Below are positions 1 to 6,149 of a stretch of 6,762 bases of DNA, one piece after another. The notes under the pieces were generated by a model. It saw nothing but the letters and a program-made list of their open reading frames with translations, had not been told where the DNA came from and did no database searches. This DNA comes from Verrucomicrobiota bacterium (GTDB lineage: Bacteria > Verrucomicrobiota > Verrucomicrobiia > Limisphaerales > UBA11320), in assembly GCA_016871475.1 (NCBI GenBank), contig VHDG01000220.1, positions 1-6,762 on the forward strand. The letters run 5' to 3'. The translations under genes were made by a program, and so were the position numbers. How positions within the stretch are numbered: position 1 is the first letter of the stretch; each line of letters opens with the position of its first letter.

Positions 1-799
1 GCGCGATTCTGTTCCAGTCCTGGATTGGATCCTTCCTGTCCGGCTCCACGGTCAGGGCCATGGCGAGAGCTGCCACCAGGGTTGCATTCATGTCGCGCCC
101 GAATCCGTTGTCCACCCATCCCAGATTCCAGGCCAGGAGATAGGCCTTGTCGGCCTGGCCGGGATAAATCGCGGCCAGAGGTGGGAACATCATCTGCCCG
201 CAGCAGGTGGGAAGCGAGTTCCACATTCTCTCCGGCGGCAAGGCCCGCCTGGGATCCCTCTCGCCCAGTATCCAACGGGCGCTGTATCGGAATTCCTCCA
301 GCCATTCGTTGGAGATGACCTTGTAGTCAGTGCGAGCCCGAAGAAAAGCCGTCCTCGGCCACTCCACAAACTCACGGGCAAAGTCCTCCCCGCTGACCGG
401 CCATCGCCCTTCGCTCAGTGTGCGTTCGACACAATGCAGCAGCACCATCTTGTTCCGGCTGTCATCTGTGATCGTGCCTGGCGCAGCATTTGAAAGCCAG
501 TGAGCATAACTTTCAGGGACTGGACGCAAGGGTCCGTATGGGTTCAATCGAACGCGGGAACGAAGCGCCGCGATGGCCTCGCCGGTCATGCGCTCGCCGG
601 GTTTCCAAACCTTGGGCGGAAACGGCAGCTTCTCCCAAGTGTCCTTTGGCTGGAACTCAAACGGGCCACCCAGCGCGTCCCCGATCAAGGATCCGATCAG
701 CAGACCCCGCGTGCGGTTGGTCCAGTCCGCCGCCTTCACCCCGGTGGCGCAGGCTGTCGCAACAATGAACGTTAGGAGAATCGGGAAAACGTGAGTCAT
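1..799 (-). CDS. Exported ADP-ribosylglycohydrolase-family protein, C-terminus beyond the window
   Basis: The reverse strand is open without a stop from the ATG at 799 to the left edge, giving 266 codons. Residues 1-23 look like a signal peptide: a hydrophobic stretch at about 5-18, then V-K-A before A24-D25. C17 in A-T-A-C is a weak lipobox alternative. The mature part starts with GLLIGSLIGDALGGPFEF (32-49) and has TDDS at 111-114, matching the first G-D-A-L-G and T-D-D-T/S metal-binding motifs of the ADP-ribosylglycohydrolase (DraG/ARH) family. A later stretch, GQMMFPPLAAIYPG then DNGFGRDMNA, fits the helical core. Family members remove ADP-ribose from proteins or related substrates using two divalent metals. 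The second metal motif (D-x-D-T), expected near the C-terminus, lies outside the window, so activity cannot be judged. The start is 4 bases after the CotH stop, with a weak AGCAGG just before the ATG, suggesting translational coupling. Export is unusual for classical DraG. The substrate is unknown. Confidence 0.85.
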   Translation of the reverse strand, partial: MTHVFPILLTFIVATACATGVKAADWTNRTRGLLIGSLIGDALGGPFEFQPKDTWEKLPFPPKVWKPGERMTGEAIAALRSRVRLNPYGPLRPVPESYAHWLSNAAPGTITDDSRNKMVLLHCVERTLSEGRWPVSGEDFAREFVEWPRTAFLRARTDYKVISNEWLEEFRYSARWILGERDPRRALPPERMWNSLPTCCGQMMFPPLAAIYPGQADKAYLLAWNLGWVDNGFGRDMNATLVAALAMALTVEPDRKDPIQDWNRIA

Positions 800-803
800 C
801 CTG

Positions 804-2819
804 CTACTGACGTTCGCCTCCCGGCGGTCTTCCCTCGGGACCTCCGCCCGGGGGACGAAAAGCGAGATCAGCGTTGAGACCTTCCCGAAGCTGCTCCTCA
901 TCCAGCTGACCGTCGGAATCCGTGTCCCACTTCTTGAACCATTTGCCGAACCCTGAAGTGAATTCCTCCCTGGACAGCTTCTCATCCTCATTCGAGTCCA
1001 GGGCTGAAACGAAACCCCGCGACATGAAACCCCCAGGTCCCCCGCCGCGACGTCCCCCTCGACCGCCAAATCCGAACTCGCCGAGCACTTTGCCTTCAGA
1101 CTTTCCGGCAAGCTGGGCTTGGATGGATTCTGAACGCAGCCGGGTGAAGACCTTGATGGGCTTGATCGGCTGTCCAAAACCACCGCCCCGGGAGTCAACC
1201 GACTCACCTGCGACGGCCTGGTCGAATACGGTCAGTTTATCCACCGACTCCTGCTTGACGATCTCGCGAATCGCAGCGGCGGTCTCATCCACTTGCCGCG
1301 CCAGTCTTTCCGGCAGAAACAGCCGACCGCTGAAATCCTTCAGTGCGCCTTCATAGACGGACATGAACGAGTCGAGCTTGAACATCCTTTCCAGGAACCG
1401 ATTCTGTCCCTGCCAGGGTTTGCGGAAGCTGAGCTGTTCACGTTCCTCCTGGGTGCCGCGCATGCCGAACTTGCCGAAGCTGTGATCGAGGTCCCACGGA
1501 ATAAACTGAAACCGCTCCGTGGCCGGATCCAGGTGCAGGTAGAAATTTTGCCCGGGCCCCAGAATCCCATCCATTTCCGAAAGCAAGACCGTCACCGCCA
1601 TATAGTCCGCAAACGCCTTGATATCCAGGAAGCTCGCCACCTTCGAAGCAAACTCGCCATCGGTCCCGTCTGTAACAAGCTTCGCAAAGTCCATCACACG
1701 CTTCTGTTGGGCCGGCGTTAGGTCGGTCTTCGGATCGTAGGTCTGGTTGTAAGCCTTCCAGTCCTCTCCCAGATATGCAAAGAGGGCCGGCGTCACCGGC
1801 TTGAAAATTGCACCTTTCTTCGATCCAAACCGCTCCTCGGCGAAACCAGAGTCGATGTTTTGAACCACGGAGTACAGCCCCCTGAACTGGTTCTCCTGCT
1901 TCCCTTCCACCGTGACGTGCACGCGAGCGTAGGCAGTGCGGGGTGCGGGGACACCGGCGTCGCGATAAAGCCGATAAGCAAGAGGCTCTGACATCCAGCT
2001 GGGGTCGGTGACGTTGTTGTGGAAGTTCAGCTTGGCCATGTCGGCATGCTTCTGACCCTTCACATGATCATTCAGATCGGCCTTCAAGGATCGCTTGCCT
2101 GAAGCTTGCGCCCCCATCCATGTGCCGTTGCCCTTGTAGCGTATGGAGATGTTCGAGTAGCTGCGTCCATCGATGGAGACGTCAGCCTTCACGCTTGGGA
2201 ACTCGACACCAGCAGCTGAAGCGAGCCCGTTACGTTTGCCCTCGGCTCCCTGGAGATTCATTCCCGGACGTCGCGCACCCGGACCGGGGCCACCAGCGCC
2301 GGGTCCCCCAGGAGGAGTCATGAAGCTTTCCATGCCCGCGCCCACCTGCTCCCGGGTCAGAGAGCCCGTCTTGTCCTTGTCCCAGGCTGCAAACCACTTC
2401 TCTGAAAGCCCGCTGAATTCTGATGATGACAGCTTGGTATCAGCATTTTGATCCCCCTCCCTGACGAAGGCCGGCGCCATGAACATTCCAGCTCCGAATC
2501 CGCCACGTCCGCCACCGCGCGGTCCGCCAAAGAAGCCCCCTCCCCTACCCTTCGGCTCCATCGCATCCCATTGGTCAGGAGAAAAATGAAAGTGCACTTC
2601 CCAGATGTTGGTTCCCTTAAAAACATCCGCAGGTGTTCGTCCATCTGTAATCTTGGCGGTCTTGGCCTCGTTCTTGGTTTTTCCTTTCTCCTTGGCCAGG
2701 AGTGGGGAGAAGCCGATGACGATCGACAATGCGGTGAGTCCCAACCATCTGCTTGCAACGAAAGAGAGTGGGGACGGACAGGGTTGAAGAGGATTGGCGA
2801 GGGGTTGAGAAACGAGCAT
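804..2819 (-). CDS. Secreted CotH kinase-family protein with two EF-hand pairs
   Basis: The protein is 671 residues from the ATG at 2819. The frame also allows a TTG at 2870, but the ATG gives a better signal peptide: basic R24, hydrophobic 26-42, likely cleavage after L-L-A (40-42). The CotH domain begins near 70 (N-I-W-E-V-H-F-H-F), is interrupted by an insert of about 120 residues, and resumes at 211. Conserved segments are IRYKGNGTW (226-234) with K242/K246, GLYSVVQNID (314-323), N425-F-Y and PWDLDHSFG (441-449), whose W-D-x-D resembles the CotH metal-binding motif. EF-hand loops lie at 123-134, 147-158, 608-619 and 632-643; the first loop of each pair ends in E, the second in Q. Gly/Arg-rich linkers flank both pairs. 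CotH of Bacillus is an atypical kinase that phosphorylates spore-coat proteins; in this non-spore context the substrate is unknown and calcium control is inference. It is probably co-transcribed with the downstream ADP-ribosylglycohydrolase. No good Shine-Dalgarno precedes the start. Confidence 0.9.
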   Translation of the reverse strand: MLVSQPLANPLQPCPSPLSFVASRWLGLTALSIVIGFSPLLAKEKGKTKNEAKTAKITDGRTPADVFKGTNIWEVHFHFSPDQWDAMEPKGRGGGFFGGPRGGGRGGFGAGMFMAPAFVREGDQNADTKLSSSEFSGLSEKWFAAWDKDKTGSLTREQVGAGMESFMTPPGGPGAGGPGPGARRPGMNLQGAEGKRNGLASAAGVEFPSVKADVSIDGRSYSNISIRYKGNGTWMGAQASGKRSLKADLNDHVKGQKHADMAKLNFHNNVTDPSWMSEPLAYRLYRDAGVPAPRTAYARVHVTVEGKQENQFRGLYSVVQNIDSGFAEERFGSKKGAIFKPVTPALFAYLGEDWKAYNQTYDPKTDLTPAQQKRVMDFAKLVTDGTDGEFASKVASFLDIKAFADYMAVTVLLSEMDGILGPGQNFYLHLDPATERFQFIPWDLDHSFGKFGMRGTQEEREQLSFRKPWQGQNRFLERMFKLDSFMSVYEGALKDFSGRLFLPERLARQVDETAAAIREIVKQESVDKLTVFDQAVAGESVDSRGGGFGQPIKPIKVFTRLRSESIQAQLAGKSEGKVLGEFGFGGRGGRRGGGPGGFMSRGFVSALDSNEDEKLSREEFTSGFGKWFKKWDTDSDGQLDEEQLREGLNADLAFRPPGGGPEGRPPGGERQ

Positions 2820-2917
2820 ATGGATTTGATCAAAAGCTCCCGGCCGGCGGGTCCCGCTGAGGCCCGCCAACCAAGGCCGCCCAATAGATACACAGCCCTT
2901 CGCTCGATGCCATTAAG

Positions 2918-2923
2918 ATTATA
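2918..2923 (-). promoter_or_regulatory. Candidate -10 box for the CotH operon
   Basis: The minus strand reads TATAAT exactly, in an AT-rich patch within otherwise GC-rich DNA, about 99 bases upstream of the CotH ATG. No good -35 hexamer sits 16-18 bases further upstream (GGGACT, GGACTT or GGGGAC), so the call rests on the -10 alone. It would imply a leader of roughly 90 bases. Confidence 0.3.
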
Positions 2924-2924
2924 A

Positions 2925-2966
2925 GGTTTCCCGTCGCTGAAGTCCCCGCACCCCCGCAGCGAAACC
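2925..2966. repeat. Imperfect inverted repeat upstream of the CotH -10 box
   Basis: GGTTT (2925-2929) plus CGCTG (2935-2939) pairs with CAGCG (2957-2961) plus AAACC (2962-2966). This gives ten base pairs with a 5-base bulge on the left arm and a 17-base loop. No T-tract follows on either strand, so it is not a canonical terminator. It lies where the -35 region and an operator would be expected for the CotH promoter. It could be a binding site or chance. Confidence 0.35.
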
Positions 2967-3021
2967 AGCCATTTTCGACTCGCGTCTCTCCCCCTGCCCT
3001 CGTAATCGTAATCGAAGACGC

Positions 3022-3063
3022 AGGAACCAAGAACCAGGAACCAAGAACCAGGAACCAAGAACC
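3022..3063. repeat. Tandem repeat, 3 x 14 bp (six heptamers)
   Basis: The 14-base unit AGGAACCAAGAACC occurs three times in a row without a mismatch. Each unit is two related heptamers, AGGAACC and AAGAACC, so the tract is six heptamers in strict alternation. It starts 9 bases after the cgtaat duplication and ends 23 bases before the small plus-strand ORF. The 14-base period is not a multiple of three. On the minus strand it produces a low-complexity peptide rich in F, L, V, P, G, S and W, which is an artefact and not a protein. Confidence 0.95.
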
Positions 3064-3086
3064 GCCCCTTCCGCACAAACCCCTCC

Positions 3087-3284
3087 ATGGATCTGCAGGA
3101 AACCATCGCACTGGCCATCGTCGCACTCACAGCGGGTGCCTTCGTGGTTGCAGCCGTCCGACGTCGAAGGACGGACAAATGGAAAAAGGTTTCCGGTTGC
3201 GGTTGCAGCTCCTCCGCCTCAACGAGCCCCCGGGTGACCATCTCAGGCCGCAAAGGAGAACCGCCGCGAGTCCAAGTCAGGTAG
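3087..3284 (+). CDS. Small single-pass membrane protein, FeoB-associated Cys-rich-like
   Basis: This 65-residue protein has a hydrophobic helix at about 6-25 (IALAIVALTAGAFVVAAV), then RRRR (26-29), a short basic linker and G-C-G-C (37-40) followed by a Ser-rich tail. A short N-terminal membrane helix, positive stop-transfer cluster and cytoplasmic C-G-C is the layout of FeoB-associated Cys-rich membrane proteins, thought to assist ferrous iron uptake. No feoA or feoB is in the window, so the assignment rests on layout alone. By the positive-inside rule the Cys motif faces the cytoplasm. Its last 8 bases overlap the 3' end of the convergent Nudix gene, and the tail after residue 45 looks unstructured. 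There is no clear Shine-Dalgarno before the ATG. It could instead be an unrelated small metal-binding membrane protein. Confidence 0.65.
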   Translation: MDLQETIALAIVALTAGAFVVAAVRRRRTDKWKKVSGCGCSSSASTSPRVTISGRKGEPPRVQVR

Positions 3285-3807
3285 ATCCCTGGTAAACCCG
3301 GATGGCGTGTCGCATGGATGGGAACGCAAGCCCCGCGGAATCGATCCGCCTGGGATCAAGCCAGACGAATCCTGCCACGTCATCCAGCGCACGCGGCGCC
3401 TGCCCATCCGGGGCTCGAGCGACAAAGAACAGATCGAGCACAGGATAAACGATTCCCCTGTAGCTGTACGGATTCGGGTGAGAGCAGAGAAACTCCAATC
3501 CACCAATCTCCAGCCCCACCTCCTCACGAACCTCGCGGCGAACTGCATCCTCGGCAGTCTCATCCATGTCGATAAATCCGCCGGGCATGGCCAGCATTCC
3601 CTTGCCTGGATCCTTTGCGCGACGGATGAAGAGAGCTTCCCCATCGTTGCGCAGGATCAGCGCAGCAGCGGCCGCAGCAGGGTTGAAGAAGAAGAGGAAA
3701 TCGCACGACTGACATCGGAATGGATTCGCCTTTCCAGCAGACGGCACACCGCAGCGGGGGCAAAAGGAAACACACTCCCAGGGTTGCACATGGCTCTCAG
3801 GCGTCAT
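3277..3807 (-). CDS. Zinc-ribbon Nudix hydrolase
   Basis: The protein is 176 residues. An N-terminal zinc ribbon has C16-x2-C19 and C32-x2-C35. The catalytic Nudix box is complete at 77-99 and fits G-x5-E-x7-R-E-U-x-E-E-x-G-U exactly (G77, E83, R91-E92, E95-E96, G98, L99). After it, SHPNPYSY (109-116) is a degenerate counterpart of the S-Q-P-W-P-F-P-x-S motif of NADH pyrophosphatases. The C-terminal W-L-D-P and A-F-P-S-M-R are usual for this branch. Such enzymes cleave nucleoside diphosphates linked to another moiety using Mg; the exact substrate cannot be read. The ATG at 3807 is the only ATG after the upstream flavoenzyme stop, 63 bases away on the same strand, so co-transcription is likely. 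No Shine-Dalgarno is visible. The gene ends in TGA and overlaps the convergent small gene by 8 bases. Confidence 0.93.
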   Translation of the reverse strand: MTPESHVQPWECVSFCPRCGVPSAGKANPFRCQSCDFLFFFNPAAAAAALILRNDGEALFIRRAKDPGKGMLAMPGGFIDMDETAEDAVRREVREEVGLEIGGLEFLCSHPNPYSYRGIVYPVLDLFFVARAPDGQAPRALDDVAGFVWLDPRRIDSAGLAFPSMRHAIRVYQGST

Positions 3808-3870
3808 GGGGTGTCTATGCAGGGCTTTGAGGTCGCGAACGTGGCGTCGGTGACTCGGATCGATCAGACA

Positions 3871-5094
3871 TCAGACTCCGTAGTAGGTTTCGTACACATG
3901 CGCCGCCTGACGGCGCGCCTCGTCCCAATTCCAGGCGCACTCCGTGAAACGATCTGGGCTGAGGCTCCTCACATAGGCCGAGGGCTTTGAATCAAACAGC
4001 GACTGCGCGAGAAGTCTGCCGATGCCCGCCGACCCACTGATTCCGTGAGCGTTGCATCCACCCGCCATGATGAACCCCTTCACCCGGGAGCTTTCACCGA
4101 TGATGAATCGCCCATCCGGAGTGAAGGTTGGCCACCCTCGACCCACCCGCACACGCGAAGTTCCAGAACCTGCCGGAAGAAGCGGACGAAACAGTTCATC
4201 GAACTGGTTGAGCACGGGCCAGTCGGGTTCGATCGATGGGGCTTCACCCTGGATTCCGTAGCTTCGGGGATCCGTATGCACGGATTTCGGCTCCCAACCA
4301 CCCAGCAAAAGGCCGCCCTCGCACGGACGTCCATAGAGCGTCAGTTCCGGAACTCGAAAACAGGGAAGCTCAGGAGTCCAGCCGCTGATGGGTTCTGTGA
4401 CAAAATACTCGTGTCGAACCGGCACAATCGGAAGTTCAAGCCCCACCAGTTGCGCAACGTGAAAGGCATGAGATCCGGCGGCATTGATGATAAATTGGGC
4501 GGCTGCCGTTCCCCGGGAAGTGCGCACACCTGTCACCCTGCCTCCGGAGACGTTGATGCCCTCAACCCGTGTGTCGACGGCAAACCGCACGCCCAATTGA
4601 CGACACTGCCACGCATAGGCGCTCGCCACCGCGTAAGGACGCATATAGCCATCAGAGGGGCACCACAGAATCGCCGAGGCCTTCCGGTAGTCGAGTCGCG
4701 GACAGAGCTGCGAGGCTCGGGAGCTGGAGATCAACTCCGTCTCGAGCCCCGCCTCGTCGGCGATTTTCTTCAAGTTCCGGAACTCTTCCGCACGCCGTTC
4801 TGAGAGTGCGATTCGCAACGATCCCACCTCATGCCACTCCGGCTGCACCTTCGGATCCTTCTGCAATTCACGAAAGGTGGCCACGGAGTGCATGGCAAGC
4901 TGGGTCCGCTCCACGCTGGGACGGGGCTGGCCGCAGAGTCCGGCTCCCTGTGAGCTGGTGGCCTGGGCGACATCCGAGGCCTTCTCGATCACAAGGATGT
5001 TGGTCTTGCCGGCTATGGCCAGGCTGTAAGCCACACCACAACCCACGGCCCCGCCGCCGATGATGATGTATTCCGCGTCAGTGAGATTGCTCAT
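3871..5094 (-). CDS. FAD-dependent oxidoreductase of the sarcosine/dimethylglycine oxidase type
   Basis: The protein is 407 residues. An N-terminal dinucleotide-binding fold has GGGAVG (13-18) and an acidic E37 at the end of the second strand, placed to hold the FAD ribose. TSSQGAGLCGQ (46-56) lies where DAO-family enzymes contact the flavin. NAAGSHA (204-210), GRGWPTFTPDGRFIIGE (318-334) and GGCNAHGISGSAGIGRLLA (345-363) are the C-terminal FAD/substrate signatures of the D-amino-acid oxidase fold, closest in style to the sarcosine oxidase beta subunit and dimethylglycine dehydrogenase. These oxidise secondary or tertiary amines, demethylating N-methyl groups. There is no signal peptide, so it is cytoplasmic. 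Its ATG overlaps the Rieske TGA as ATGA, indicating tight coupling, which supports consecutive steps on a methylated amine. The length fits a complete single-subunit enzyme. D-amino acid or proline-like substrates remain possible. It ends in TGA. Confidence 0.92.
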   Translation of the reverse strand: MSNLTDAEYIIIGGGAVGCGVAYSLAIAGKTNILVIEKASDVAQATSSQGAGLCGQPRPSVERTQLAMHSVATFRELQKDPKVQPEWHEVGSLRIALSERRAEEFRNLKKIADEAGLETELISSSRASQLCPRLDYRKASAILWCPSDGYMRPYAVASAYAWQCRQLGVRFAVDTRVEGINVSGGRVTGVRTSRGTAAAQFIINAAGSHAFHVAQLVGLELPIVPVRHEYFVTEPISGWTPELPCFRVPELTLYGRPCEGGLLLGGWEPKSVHTDPRSYGIQGEAPSIEPDWPVLNQFDELFRPLLPAGSGTSRVRVGRGWPTFTPDGRFIIGESSRVKGFIMAGGCNAHGISGSAGIGRLLAQSLFDSKPSAYVRSLSPDRFTECAWNWDEARRQAAHVYETYYGV

Positions 5095-6149
5095 GGGGTC
5101 TTGATGCTTTGCAGATACCAGCGAACAAATGCGTCCACGTTGTAGTCCTTGTAGGGAGAGTACGGACCCGGTCGATAGGCACTTGAATTGATGCCCTTCT
5201 GCTGTCTCTCACAAATCTCCCAGTCCTGCTCGGACGTCAGCTGCCAGAACGGCATGAGCTTCGACAGCTCATAGTCCCGCCCTTCCACAGCCTTGGCATC
5301 CACCAGCCACCAGACACGGATGGCTGTGAGTTCGGGGCCAGCGGGCAGCAACCGGGTGCTCACACCATGATCACAGCTCGAATGGTTCCAGAAGTTGGGC
5401 AACCCTCGCATTCTCAACGTGCCAACATCCGGATCGGTATAGCTCCCCATCAACGGCGCAACGAGCTTCCCATCCATCGTCTCGCTCAGATACCCATCGA
5501 CCAACACGGTGCGATTGGCTGAAAACCAGATCCCCTTGTCGAAGTCCGGGAAGACGGTCATTCCGGTCTGCTTGTGACTCGCTGCCAGTCCTGATTGATC
5601 CCATCGAGCCTCGCTCCGAGTCACGGCCTCCTCGATCTGCTGGCGGATCTGCGGGGATGTGTCGTCGGCGTTATAGTGATCGAAGTTGGCCTTGATGTAC
5701 TGGGGATGGTTGGAGTTGCAATGGAAGCATTCGCGGTTGTTCTCCCAGACAAGCTTCCAGTTCGCCTTCACAAGGTAATCAACAGCCTTCGCCACCTTGG
5801 CCTGGCGAAGACCCTGGGGTCGCGCGAGTTCGCCAAACACTTCAGCCGCGCCCGAGAAATCCATGGGCCGCTCGTCCAGACAAACGAAGATCAGCCCCTC
5901 CACCTCCCGCACCGCAACTTTTCTCAACCCATGACTGCTCTTGTCGAAGTCTTCCGGCATCGCAGGCGCATGGATCAGATGCCCGTCGAGGCCGTAGGCC
6001 CATCGATGATACGGGCACACCAGCTTCTTCACCGATCCACAGTCCGCGTCGCATATCAAGGACCCGCGATGTCGACACAGGTTGTGCATGGCATGAACCT
6101 CCCCATCGTCCGCGCGCACAATCAGGATCGAGTCAGGTCCGACCCCCAT
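5091..6149 (-). CDS. Rieske [2Fe-2S] ring-hydroxylating/demethylating oxygenase, main open part
   Basis: From the ATG at 6149 this frame gives 352 residues, but homology extends upstream across a TGA (see the 6150-6347 entry); full length from 6347 would be 418. Full-length numbering follows. Rieske cluster ligands are C91-x-H93 (LCRHRG) and C111-x2-H114 (CPYHRW). The catalytic domain has NWKLVWENNRECFHC, giving the mononuclear-iron ligands H209 and H214 (NHPQY), with D375 in EQDW as the likely third. E206 sits where a carboxylate bridges to the neighbouring Rieske centre; Glu there is typical of carnitine/betaine demethylases such as CntA rather than aromatic dioxygenases. All visible ligands are intact. 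The ATGA overlap with the amine flavoenzyme supports an N-demethylase role. No ferredoxin or reductase is encoded in the window, so electrons must come from elsewhere. Starting at 6149 would lose the helix and first strand before the Rieske domain, and no Shine-Dalgarno precedes it. Confidence 0.9.
   Translation of the reverse strand: MGVGPDSILIVRADDGEVHAMHNLCRHRGSLICDADCGSVKKLVCPYHRWAYGLDGHLIHAPAMPEDFDKSSHGLRKVAVREVEGLIFVCLDERPMDFSGAAEVFGELARPQGLRQAKVAKAVDYLVKANWKLVWENNRECFHCNSNHPQYIKANFDHYNADDTSPQIRQQIEEAVTRSEARWDQSGLAASHKQTGMTVFPDFDKGIWFSANRTVLVDGYLSETMDGKLVAPLMGSYTDPDVGTLRMRGLPNFWNHSSCDHGVSTRLLPAGPELTAIRVWWLVDAKAVEGRDYELSKLMPFWQLTSEQDWEICERQQKGINSSAYRPGPYSPYKDYNVDAFVRWYLQSIKTP

Larger units (their letters stand above)
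2820..3086. other. Intergenic region between the divergent CotH gene and small membrane-protein gene
   Basis: This 267-base stretch has no convincing gene; its open frames continue from the flanks or are produced by the tandem repeat. Near the CotH start there is a compact GC-rich palindrome, GCGGG-T-CCCGC (2847-2857), within a wider GGCGGG/CCCGCC pair (2846-2851 and 2863-2868), which could fold in the CotH 5' leader. Further out are a TATAAT on the minus strand, an imperfect inverted repeat (2925-2966), a short cgtaat duplication (3001-3012) and a 14 bp tandem repeat. It must hold the CotH promoter, unless transcription arrives from the Nudix gene, and that of the plus-strand small gene. Confidence 0.6.

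Noticed and set aside
190..381. 63-codon minus-strand frame in the first 800 bases
   Set aside because: It is out of frame with the 266-codon ADP-ribosylglycohydrolase frame, which carries the recognisable motifs.
2820..2870. CotH start at the TTG at 2870 (17 extra residues)
   Set aside because: TTG is a rarer start with no Shine-Dalgarno. The ATG at 2819 places the signal peptide closer to the N-terminus, although it also lacks a good site.
3022..3063. CRISPR array
   Set aside because: The repeats are directly adjacent 14-mers with no spacers, and no cas gene is present.
2357..3253. 298-codon minus-strand open frame
   Set aside because: It overlaps the well-supported CotH gene in another frame, and part of its protein is the translated tandem repeat. 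No domain is recognisable.
3808..3870. Fusion of the flavoenzyme and Nudix gene by readthrough
   Set aside because: The 63-base gap happens to keep frame, but its 21 codons encode no domain-like sequence and the flavoenzyme ends at a natural family length.
3307..3990. 227-codon plus-strand open frame opposite the Nudix gene
   Set aside because: It is antisense to a gene with a perfect Nudix box and zinc ribbon and shows no motif of its own.
4045..4803. 252-codon plus-strand open frame
   Set aside because: It lies wholly opposite the FAD oxidoreductase, has low-complexity Arg/Pro/Ser/Thr-rich content and no domain. Long antisense frames are expected in GC-rich genes.
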